In this document: in pieces, positions 1 through 5,961 of the stretch | Position numbering within the stretch: the stretch's first letter is position 1 | Layout of the letters: each line of letters begins with the position of its first letter | Assembly (NCBI GenBank): GCA_964403185.1 | Contig: CAYOFK010000129.1 | Coordinates: 1-8,852 of the forward strand | Reading direction: 5' to 3' | Length of the DNA: 8,852 bases | Source: CAYOFK01 sp964403185 | Lineage (GTDB): Bacteria > Bacteroidota > Bacteroidia > Bacteroidales > VadinHA17 | Translations under genes and position numbers: made by a program | Notes under the pieces: generated by a model | Database searches by the model: none | Seen by the model: the letters and a program-made list of their open reading frames with translations, nothing else | What the model was told of the DNA's origin: nothing

Positions 1-21
1 AATCTTTAACATTCCTTAGGA

Positions 22-50
22 TTGCTTAACCTTATCCTGTAGTACTTTTG
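22..50 (+). promoter_or_regulatory. Bacteroidota-type promoter of the exported-protein gene
   Basis: The box TACTTTTG at 43-50 matches the Bacteroidota -7 consensus TAnnTTTG exactly. A TTG at 22-24 lies 18 nt upstream of it, within the 17-23 nt spacing described for -33 elements in this phylum. Transcription would begin around 55-58, giving a short A/T-rich leader of about 35 nt before the ATG at 92. The position immediately upstream of a gene that clearly starts its own unit supports the call. It rests on motif matching alone. Confidence 0.6.
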
Positions 51-91
51 AATCGTGTAATCAACAATAATCATTTTAATCTTTAGTAATC

Positions 92-820
92 ATGAAATCA
101 TTTCATCTGCTTGCTTCACTAATGATACTTTTCTTTATTGGTCAGACAGGATTTGTTGCCAATGGCCAGGAGGAAAGTAAAAAAATCCACCTGAAGATAA
201 TAAAGAATGGTGAAACGGTGGCAGACACTACCTTTTCACAGGATGAACTGAATGAAGAAAACCTTCATGAAAAGATATTTGAACTGGCCGGTGTGGATAT
301 TGACATGGAGACTCATGAAGACGGCGCCATGCGTATGCACAAAACCCGTACAGCGCATGTTTCAACCGGAGAATCAGGCACACACAGTTATGTGTGGGTT
401 TCAGAAGATGAAGAAGGAGAAGGGCACGGTAAAAAGTCGAAAGTGATCATTAAAAAAGGGGGCGATGGGGATGAGGAATGCCGGACGAAGTTCATCATTA
501 ATAAAGATGGCGATTGCGACGAGAAGGTCTTTACCGTAAAAAGTGGGGATGGCAAAGTTAAAACATATACAATCACTATGGATGCTGAAGATGAGGGGGA
601 TATGGATGTTCATGGACATCATGAAATGGAAATGCATGTGTCTGAAGGGGAAGATGGCATGGTTTTTGTTTCAAAAGAAGTGGAGATTGAAAAAATGATT
701 GAAGAAGGCTCTGACGAGGTGACAATCAAAGTGACCATTGAGGAAAAGAAAAAAGAAGGAACTGAAAAAAAAGAAAAGAAAACGAAACAAAAATCTAAGA
801 CAGAGCGTACAAAGAAGTAG
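92..820 (+). CDS. Exported charge-patterned protein of unknown function
   Basis: I do not recognise this 242-residue protein. It begins with a standard signal peptide: MKSFH, a hydrophobic core at about residues 6-24, and a likely signal peptidase I site near ANG-QEE (residues 23-26). No lipobox or membrane anchor follows, so the mature protein is probably periplasmic or secreted. The mature part opens with an alternating strand-like segment (30-50). A very acidic region rich in Asp, Glu and Gly follows (about 104-190), containing short related units (IIKKGGDGDEE, IINKDGDCDEK, VKSGDGK). Next come a His/Met-rich patch at 171-182 (MDVHGHHEMEMH) and a lysine-rich tail (217-242). Cysteines at 130 and 142 could form a disulfide once exported. 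The Asp/Gly repeats resemble calcium-binding loops but do not fit the EF-hand spacing. Metal or polyanion binding is speculation. The gene stands alone between its own promoter and terminator. The ATG start is chosen because it begins the signal peptide directly. Confidence 0.85.
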   Translation: MKSFHLLASLMILFFIGQTGFVANGQEESKKIHLKIIKNGETVADTTFSQDELNEENLHEKIFELAGVDIDMETHEDGAMRMHKTRTAHVSTGESGTHSYVWVSEDEEGEGHGKKSKVIIKKGGDGDEECRTKFIINKDGDCDEKVFTVKSGDGKVKTYTITMDAEDEGDMDVHGHHEMEMHVSEGEDGMVFVSKEVEIEKMIEEGSDEVTIKVTIEEKKKEGTEKKEKKTKQKSKTERTKK

Positions 821-879
821 AACAGAAGCAAAAAAGCGATTTCTTCATAGTTAGGTTAAATTTTAGGGTTTATTAAGGG

Positions 880-913
880 AAAAAAGGATGGTGTCAAAAC
901 CATCCTTTTTTTT
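880..913 (+). terminator. Intrinsic terminator after the exported-protein gene
   Basis: GGATGGT (886-892) pairs perfectly with ACCATCC (899-905) around the six-base loop GTCAAA. Six A residues (880-885) precede the stem and eight T residues (906-913) follow it, so the stem can extend to 13 pairs. The flanking A and T tracts make it potentially active on both strands. It could therefore also stop leftward transcription from the rnc operon. It sits 59 nt after the stop codon at 820. Confidence 0.9.
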
Positions 914-1157
914 GTGAAAGATGGGAAATTGGTATTTTATTTGATGCTGGTTGGCTGCAATAATGCATTTGGCAATAAAACGAATATAAAGGAAGACGGA
1001 AAGCTTTTAGCGACCAATATAGAAGACGCAGCAGTCACAGCTTCCCGGAGGCTCGATAGAATTCCTCAAAACATAGCCTGTATGAACCAGGCTGCACCCA
1101 CCAGAAAGGTAAACACCGGGATTTATCATGGTATTGGGCGGATGTACGCATCAGGCA

Positions 1158-1200
1158 CGACCTTCGACTCTTCGACCTTCTACCCTTCAACTTTCCCGTC
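1158..1200. repeat. Degenerate 7-8 bp tandem repeat tract
   Basis: The tract reads as imperfect units of consensus CRACCYTT on the plus strand: CGACCTT, CGACTCTT, CGACCTT, CTACCCTT, CAACTTT, then a diverged end. On the minus strand the units read roughly AAGGTCG. Similar short purine-rich phrases are, from memory, common in spacers of draft Bacteroidota genomes. No function is known to me. The tract lies just downstream of the IPExxxVDY gene. Confidence 0.5.
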
Positions 1201-1204
1201 AACA

Positions 1205-1230
1205 CTTCCAGGACCTGTGGACACTGGAAG
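1205..1230. repeat. Inverted repeat downstream of the rnc operon
   Basis: CTTCCAG (1205-1211) and CTGGAAG (1224-1230) are perfect inverted copies separated by 12 bases. The hairpin lies 21 nt beyond the end of the IPExxxVDY gene on the minus strand. It has no T tract on either side, so it is not a standard intrinsic terminator. It could act as an mRNA 3'-end stabiliser or be chance. The terminator at 880-913 is the better candidate for stopping leftward transcription. Confidence 0.35.
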
Positions 1231-1251
1231 GTCTCCGACTTCAGCCTTTGA

Positions 1252-1683
1252 CTAGTTAAAAAGTATCCTCTCGGGCGATTTCAGGGTTTCAGGATCAATC
1301 ATAAAACAGGCATTGATTATTTTTATTCCGGTAAGCTTTTTCATGAGTGTGTGACGAAACTGCTCTGATTCATCTCCATATACCTGGAGGAAAAAATCAA
1401 TATTTTTGAGTTCGGGGAATAAATAACCGGAGGGACTCAAATTGGAGATCAAATTGAATAATAGCAGGGTGCCGGCATCCTCAAAAGTGTAAACCGAAAA
1501 GTTCATATCTTCTTTCAATCTGGGATTGTAAACCACCAGATCCTCTGACTTAATAAATTTATATCCAAGGTCCTGATTCAGATTATAGCATAAAAAATAA
1601 TCGTTTTCGTGAGAGGAGATACCCAGCAAAATGAATTTAAACTCAGGTTTGTACTGGAGTTTATGAGTTCGTGTTTTTTTCAT
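1252..1683 (-). CDS. IPExxxVDY family protein
   Basis: This 143-residue protein belongs to the small Bacteroidota family named after the motif IPExxxVDY. Here the motif appears in a conservative variant, FPELKNIDF, at residues 89-97 (FPE-xxx-IDF). Length, basic start (MKKTRTHKL), lack of signal peptide or membrane segment, and position directly after rnc all agree with the family. Its biochemical role is not known; the conserved link with rnc and fatty acid genes does not by itself define one. The ATG at 1683 lies 10 nt after the rnc stop codon, so it is the last gene of the acpP operon. In the related genomes I recall, pyruvate kinase often comes next; here a non-coding spacer follows. Confidence 0.85.
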   Translation of the reverse strand: MKKTRTHKLQYKPEFKFILLGISSHENDYFLCYNLNQDLGYKFIKSEDLVVYNPRLKEDMNFSVYTFEDAGTLLLFNLISNLSPSGYLFPELKNIDFFLQVYGDESEQFRHTLMKKLTGIKIINACFMIDPETLKSPERILFN

Positions 1684-1693
1684 GTCACAGGGT

Positions 1694-2458
1694 TTAAAAA
1701 CGTTCTGGCTGGTCCTTTCCGGATTTCTGTCCGGTGTTTCCCGGAATTTCCTGATCCTTATGGATGGTTAAAAGAGCCTCCCGGGCGGCATTTTGTTCAG
1801 CTTCCTTTTTCGATGGGCCCTCACCTTGCCCAATAGTTTTGGTTTCAAGGCTTATGGATGAAGAAAAATGGCCGCTATTTTTCGAATCCTCTGTCATATG
1901 GGAGGTTTTGAAACAGATCTCCAGTTTATTCTTTTGTGCCAGTTCCACGATCTGACTTTTATAATCTGTTTCCTTGTGAATCAGCAGATGCAGTTCATGT
2001 AAATTTTTAATCAGGATCCGGAACACGAATTTCCGGACTGACCGGAACCCTTTATCCAGATATACTGCTCCGATCAGGGCCTCAACAGTATTTCCCAACA
2101 GGTCTCTTTTATGCTGGTTCTGATAAGCGGGTGGTTCAATGAACAGCAGGAGCTGCAAATCCTTACCAACGGAATTAAGATTGTCACGGTTTACGAGCTT
2201 GGCCCTGATTTTGGTTAGAAATCCTTCGCTTTGATGGGGGAATTCCCTGTAAAGCATATCCGTTATTACAGCTTCCAGGATGGCATCTCCGAGATATTCA
2301 AGCCTTTCATTATGGTTGTTTCCAGAGTTTTCAGTTACAGAAACTGAAGATTTGGGGATGAGGGCCTGTTGGTACACAGACAAATTACCGGGTCTGAATC
2401 CAATCAGATCCTTAATTTGTTTCTTGGAATATTTTGTGGCGGTGTAAGAACCAGGCAA
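1694..2458 (-). CDS. rnc: Ribonuclease III
   Basis: This 254-residue cytoplasmic endonuclease cleaves double-stranded RNA in rRNA precursors and in structured mRNAs. The RNase III signature ERLEYLGDA is at residues 51-59 with E51, E54 and D58. E78 lies in the second conserved block (SEGFLTKIRAKL). The third block GNTVEALIGAVYLDKG (122-137) keeps E126 but has N123 where E. coli has catalytic Asp114. A double-stranded-RNA-binding domain fills about 165-232 (ends KKEAEQNAAREAL), followed by a polar tail. The start is a TTG at 2458, 17 nt after the fabF stop. No ATG, GTG or other TTG lies in frame between it and the upstream in-frame stop at 2510-2512. An ATT two codons upstream is the only alternative, and an internal ATG would cut into the domain. 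Translation is probably coupled to fabF. Confidence 0.95.
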   Translation of the reverse strand: MPGSYTATKYSKKQIKDLIGFRPGNLSVYQQALIPKSSVSVTENSGNNHNERLEYLGDAILEAVITDMLYREFPHQSEGFLTKIRAKLVNRDNLNSVGKDLQLLLFIEPPAYQNQHKRDLLGNTVEALIGAVYLDKGFRSVRKFVFRILIKNLHELHLLIHKETDYKSQIVELAQKNKLEICFKTSHMTEDSKNSGHFSSSISLETKTIGQGEGPSKKEAEQNAAREALLTIHKDQEIPGNTGQKSGKDQPERF

Positions 2459-2475
2459 AAAAATGGTAGTTAAGA

Positions 2476-3729
2476 TTATTCTGAAAATTCCCTGAATATA
2501 ACACTTGCATTATGCCCCCCAAATCCAAAGGTATTGCTGAGGGCTGTCCTGACCTGACGTTTCTGGGCTATTCCTACCGTCAGGTTCAGTTTTTCATCAA
2601 TCTCCGGATCCGGATTTTTCAGATTGATGGTTGGTGGCACCGTATTTTCAGTTATGGCAAACAGTGCGGCAATGGCTTCAACAGCGCCGGCAGCACCCAG
2701 CAGGTGCCCGGTCATGGATTTGGTGGCACTGATGTTCAGCTCATATGCATGGTTTCCAAAAACCTCCTTGATGGCCTTCGCTTCGGAAATGTCACCCAAA
2801 GGAGTTGCGGTGCCATGTACATTAATGTAATCCAGTTCTTCCGGGGCCATTCCGGCATCTTCAAGGGCATTTCTCATAACCAGGGTAGCGCCCAGCCCAT
2901 CGGGATGCGGAGCAGTAAGATGGAAGGCATCGGCCGACATACCGGTTCCAACCAATTCGGCATAGATCTTCGCCCCCCTCTTTTTTGCATGCTCCATATC
3001 TTCCAGGATGAGCACTCCTCCACCTTCACCCATAACAAATCCATCCCGGCTGATGTCAAACGGCCGGGAGGCTGATTTATACTCATCATTATTCGTTGAC
3101 AGAGCCATCATGGCATTAAATCCTCCAACCCCAGGTTCGGTAATGGGGGCTTCTGAACCTCCGGCAATAAAAATATCCGCTTTCCCCAGCCGGATATAAC
3201 TGGCTGCATCAATGATGCAATTGGTGGATGTTGCACAAGCTGAAACAATACCAAAATTGGGACCTCTGAAACCGTATTTCATGGATATATGTCCTGCAGC
3301 AATATCCGCAATCATCTTTGGAATGAAAAAGGGACTGAAACGGGGGATTTCACCTCCCCTCACAAATGCTTTTACTTCATCATGGAAGGTTTGCAAACCC
3401 CCAATGCCCGAACCGAAAATAACGCCGGCACGGTTATGATCCAGAGTATTAAGATCAAGCGCACTGTCCTTCATGGCTTCCTCAGTGGCAACCATGGCGA
3501 ACTGTGCATACAGATCCAGCTTGCGTAGTTCCTTCCTGTCAAAGTGGTCTTTTGGATTAAAACTTTTGACCTCGCAGGCAAATTTGGTTCTGAATTTTTC
3601 TGTATCGAACCGGGTAATCCAGTCAATTCCACTGACACCATTACGGAGCCCTTCCCAGAATTCCTGAACAGAGCTTCCAAGCGGGGTAAGTGCACCCAAG
3701 CCTGTTACTGCAACACGCCTCAATTCCAT
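2476..3729 (-). CDS. fabF: Beta-ketoacyl-ACP synthase II
   Basis: FabF condenses malonyl-ACP with a growing acyl-ACP in type II fatty acid synthesis in the cytoplasm. The 417-residue length is normal for FabF. The Cys-His-His triad of the thiolase fold is complete: Cys165 in VSACATST, His305 in VHGTATPLGD, and His342 in MTGHLLGAAGAVE. The glycine-rich C-terminal motif NTFGFGGHNAS (399-409) is intact, as is the GSGIGG segment near residue 106. The ATG at 3729 begins MELRRVAVTGLG, matching family starts. The gene lies 14 nt after acpP, whose product carries its substrates, and 17 nt before rnc. KASI-type FabB is the nearest alternative; length and neighbour acpP favour FabF. Confidence 0.97.
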   Translation of the reverse strand: MELRRVAVTGLGALTPLGSSVQEFWEGLRNGVSGIDWITRFDTEKFRTKFACEVKSFNPKDHFDRKELRKLDLYAQFAMVATEEAMKDSALDLNTLDHNRAGVIFGSGIGGLQTFHDEVKAFVRGGEIPRFSPFFIPKMIADIAAGHISMKYGFRGPNFGIVSACATSTNCIIDAASYIRLGKADIFIAGGSEAPITEPGVGGFNAMMALSTNNDEYKSASRPFDISRDGFVMGEGGGVLILEDMEHAKKRGAKIYAELVGTGMSADAFHLTAPHPDGLGATLVMRNALEDAGMAPEELDYINVHGTATPLGDISEAKAIKEVFGNHAYELNISATKSMTGHLLGAAGAVEAIAALFAITENTVPPTINLKNPDPEIDEKLNLTVGIAQKRQVRTALSNTFGFGGHNASVIFREFSE

Positions 3730-3743
3730 AGGACAAATATATC

Positions 3744-3980
3744 TTACTTAACGTTTTCTTCCAGATGCTTTATGGCTTCTCCCACAGTGGCGATATTTTC
3801 AGCCTGGTCGTCAGGAATGCCAATATTGAATTCTTTTTCGAATTCCATTATTAATTCAACAGTGTCAAGAGAATCAGCTCCCAAATCATTTGTGAAACTG
3901 GCTTCCGGAGTGACTTCATTTTCATCAACACCCAATTTGTCTACGATGATTGCTTTAACTCTTGCTGCAATGTCAGACAT
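3744..3980 (-). CDS. acpP: Acyl carrier protein
   Basis: This 78-residue acidic protein carries fatty acid intermediates on a 4'-phosphopantetheine arm. The attachment site is Ser37 in the motif [12 protein letters not shown], which is intact. The four-helix pattern and strong negative charge are typical. It is the first gene of the minus-strand operon and is followed 14 nt later by fabF, the enzyme that uses it. The ATG at 3980 begins [11 protein letters not shown], the usual start. An A/T-rich leader and a Bacteroidota-type promoter (4029-4060) lie directly upstream, divergent from purN. Confidence 0.98.
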   Translation of the reverse strand: MSDIAARVKAIIVDKLGVDENEVTPEASFTNDLGADSLDTVELIMEFEKEFNIGIPDDQAENIATVGEAIKHLEENVK

Positions 3981-4028
3981 GATCTTTAGTTTTAATTAAT
4001 ACTATGTTTTTAAACAATACGCTGCAAA

Positions 4029-4060
4029 GAAATGTATTTCAGGAAAATTTTTCAAACAAA
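4029..4060 (-). promoter_or_regulatory. Promoter of the acpP-fabF-rnc operon
   Basis: Read on the minus strand, TTTG (4060-4057) is followed after 20 nt by TACATTTC (4036-4029). This fits the Bacteroidota arrangement TTTG-N19-21-TAnnTTTG with one mismatch at the last base of the -7 box. Transcription would begin around 4020-4024, leaving a leader of roughly 40 nt before the acpP ATG. I found no comparably good promoter for purN on the other strand; a one-mismatch box TACAATTG at 4073-4080 has no -33 element. Confidence 0.5.
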
Positions 4061-4149
4061 AACGTTTTTTTTTACAATTGTTTGACAAAAATTCACCGGT
4101 TTTATGGAAATTCGTCATGGATTATGAAAGCTTAAATCTAATAAATTTT

Positions 4150-4728
4150 ATGGGAATAAAAAGGATTGTAATATTGGCCTCGGGTTCGGGAACCAATGCC
4201 CGGAATATTATCGAATATTTTAACAAAACGGCCGGCAAGAAAGTTGGCCTTGTCTTGTCGAATAAATCCGATGCCAGGGTCCTGGGTCGTGCCCAAAAAC
4301 TTCAGGTTCCAACCCGCGTGTTCAGCAGAACTGAATTTTACGAAACGGGTGAGGTATTGCAATGGCTGAAAGCCGAACACCCACACCTGATCGTTCTGGC
4401 CGGGTTTTTATGGCTGGTCCCTCTGAGCATCATCGCCGCTTACAGAAACCGCATCGTAAACATTCATCCGGCTTTGCTTCCTGAATATGGAGGTAAAGGC
4501 ATGTATGGGATGCATGTTCACAGGACCGTACTGGATAATAAGGAAACCGAATCGGGGATCACCATTCATTATGTGAATGAAGAATACGATGCAGGAGATA
4601 TCATCTTTCAAACTACCTGCAAGATCGACGCCGGTGAAACACCGGAATCCCTGGCCTCTAAAGTGCATCTGCTTGAATATGAATACTTCCCCAGGATTAT
4701 TGATGAATTACTCGATGGTATTGAGTAA
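4150..4728 (+). CDS. purN: Phosphoribosylglycinamide formyltransferase
   Basis: PurN transfers a formyl group from 10-formyltetrahydrofolate to GAR, the third step of purine synthesis. From the ATG at 4150 the protein has 192 residues, normal for the family. The phosphate-binding motif SGSGTN is at 11-16. The folate loop VLAGFLWLVP is at 82-91, and NIHPALLP at 104-111 supplies Asn104 and His106. Asp147 in YVNEEYDAGD completes the catalytic set. The frame is open upstream to a TTG at 4078 and has another ATG at 4117. I prefer 4150 because the core strand (KRIVILASGSG) then begins at residue 4, as in characterised PurN proteins. It diverges from acpP, a conserved neighbour in Bacteroidota, and its last 21 bp overlap the end of the convergent peptidase gene. 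Confidence 0.95.
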   Translation: MGIKRIVILASGSGTNARNIIEYFNKTAGKKVGLVLSNKSDARVLGRAQKLQVPTRVFSRTEFYETGEVLQWLKAEHPHLIVLAGFLWLVPLSIIAAYRNRIVNIHPALLPEYGGKGMYGMHVHRTVLDNKETESGITIHYVNEEYDAGDIIFQTTCKIDAGETPESLASKVHLLEYEYFPRIIDELLDGIE

Positions 4729-5961
4729 ATGCATCATTACAAATTTCACTTTTTCAAAAACCGGTTTCCGTTCTTCCTGCACCGGCGCTACAGGTGGAGC
4801 TTTTACCCTGAGCGGATCTATGGCCCGGCCATTTCTGTAAAAACGAAAATCAAGATGGGGGCCGGTTGACAACCCTGTGCTTCCAACATACCCGATAATA
4901 TCACCCTGTTTTACATATTTCCCCACCTTAATGCCGGATCCATACCTTGAAAGATGCAGATAAGCCGTTGTGTACACAGAATTATGTTTGATCCTGACCA
5001 TACGTCCGGCCTGACTTTTATAACCCGTTTCAACAATCCGTCCGTCCCCAATGCTGTGTACCGGAGTTCCCACAGGGGCCGCATAATCCACCCCGCGGTG
5101 GGGCCTGCGGATTTTTAATATGGGATGCAGGCGGCTGTGGGAAAATCCTGAACTGATGCGTGAGAACCGTAGGGGCGCCTTCAGAAAGGCCTTCCTTAAA
5201 CTGTTTCCATCCTGGTCGTAAAAAGCTTCCCGGCCATCCTGGATCAGGGGAATGGCATAAAATTCTTCGCCCGCATGTTTAAACCAGGCTGTTATAATGC
5301 GTGATATCCCAATGGATACCGAATCCACAAATTGCTCTTCATAAATCACTTTGAAAGAATCTTTCTTTTGTAAACCGAAAAAATCAATGGACCAGGCGTA
5401 GATTTCTGACAATTCAATGGCAAGATAGGGATTCAGGTTCTGGTCTTTCATGGTTTGCCACAGTGAATATTCAATGGAACCCGAGGCAATCTGAAATTTT
5501 GAAACCGTTTTTTTTGTGCCGGGAAGGATCTTCGGATCATTGCCCAGGTCAAACACATAATAATGCACGGGATCGTCAACATATACAAGAAACCTGACAG
5601 CCTCAAGGCTGTCCGTATCACGGAAAACATAGTAGTGGTTGCCCCTTTTTATTTTACGGAAGTCAAAAATTCCCTGCGAACTGTCAATAATGGGTTGCAA
5701 CCGGAGGGAAGGTATGTTCAGCTTTTTGAAAATAGAACCCATATTTTCATTCCGGAACACCCTGTTTTTCTGAACTTTGTATGCCGATGTGTCAATGCCA
5801 TACAAACCGGTAAATGCCGGCGGCGCAGGGATGGTGTCACTTTCTTTAATCACCGCTTCCTCAGCAGGACGGTAAGGTACACATCCATGGGAAAATATCA
5901 ACATCCCCAGTAACATCAGGGACGGCACCAGAAATGAATATTTATTTGGGGACCTGTCCAC
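4708..5961 (-). CDS. M23 family peptidoglycan endopeptidase, predicted lipoprotein
   Basis: A 417-residue predicted cell-wall peptidase that would cut peptide cross-links in the periplasm. The chosen start is a GTG at 5961 overlapping the leuS stop by one base (TAGTG). It gives a clean signal peptide (MDRSPNKYSF, then a hydrophobic core to residue 23) ending at Cys27 in FSHGC, a slightly unusual lipobox. The frame is open to 6033, but those codons lie inside leuS and give an unlikely hydrophilic, Cys-rich leader; an ATG at 5916 is possible but leaves no basic n-region. A mixed N-terminal region (about 60-260), like that of MepM/Csd3-type peptidases, precedes the LytM domain (about 265-385). 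Motifs: SRLHP (His279), HRGVD (His288, Asp292), AYLHLS (His336) and GPHLDF (His369, Asp371). The last has Asp where classical enzymes have the second His of HxH. Confidence 0.88.
   Translation of the reverse strand: MDRSPNKYSFLVPSLMLLGMLIFSHGCVPYRPAEEAVIKESDTIPAPPAFTGLYGIDTSAYKVQKNRVFRNENMGSIFKKLNIPSLRLQPIIDSSQGIFDFRKIKRGNHYYVFRDTDSLEAVRFLVYVDDPVHYYVFDLGNDPKILPGTKKTVSKFQIASGSIEYSLWQTMKDQNLNPYLAIELSEIYAWSIDFFGLQKKDSFKVIYEEQFVDSVSIGISRIITAWFKHAGEEFYAIPLIQDGREAFYDQDGNSLRKAFLKAPLRFSRISSGFSHSRLHPILKIRRPHRGVDYAAPVGTPVHSIGDGRIVETGYKSQAGRMVRIKHNSVYTTAYLHLSRYGSGIKVGKYVKQGDIIGYVGSTGLSTGPHLDFRFYRNGRAIDPLRVKAPPVAPVQEERKPVFEKVKFVMMHLLNTIE

Larger units (their letters stand above)
914..1255 (+). other. Spacer with a doubtful 113-codon reading frame
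   Basis: The 338 bp between the terminator and the IPExxxVDY stop codon (914-1251) hold no convincing gene. One plus-strand frame is open from a GTG at 914 to a TAG at 1253-1255. Its first residues, ending in LMLVGC, happen to fit a lipoprotein signal, with Cys at residue 15. Against it: the GTG touches the T tract of the terminator, so there is no room for a ribosome site or a separate promoter. I recognise no domain, and the last 30 or so codons run through a degenerate repeat tract (Ser/Thr/Pro-rich translation). It could be a decayed gene or a chance open frame. I treat it as non-coding spacer with low confidence in any protein. Confidence 0.3.

Noticed and set aside
130..145. Possible EF-hand-like calcium loop in the exported protein (around NKDGDCDE)
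   Set aside because: The coordinates given are protein residues. The glycine and acidic residues do not fall at EF-hand positions 1, 3, 5, 6 and 12, so the resemblance is only compositional.
2512..3075. 187-codon plus-strand frame antisense to fabF
   Set aside because: It is opposite an intact, fully motif-complete fabF, with no promoter and no recognisable protein features.
3734..3741. Exact TAnnTTTG box (TATATTTG, minus strand) between acpP and fabF
   Set aside because: No matching -33 element lies 17-23 nt upstream, and a start from it would fall on or next to the fabF ATG. In such A/T-rich gaps an exact match can arise by chance.
3981..4149. Possible riboswitch or purine operator between acpP and purN
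   Set aside because: I saw no conserved stem-loop, purine-box palindrome or terminator structure; the region is simple A/T-rich sequence.
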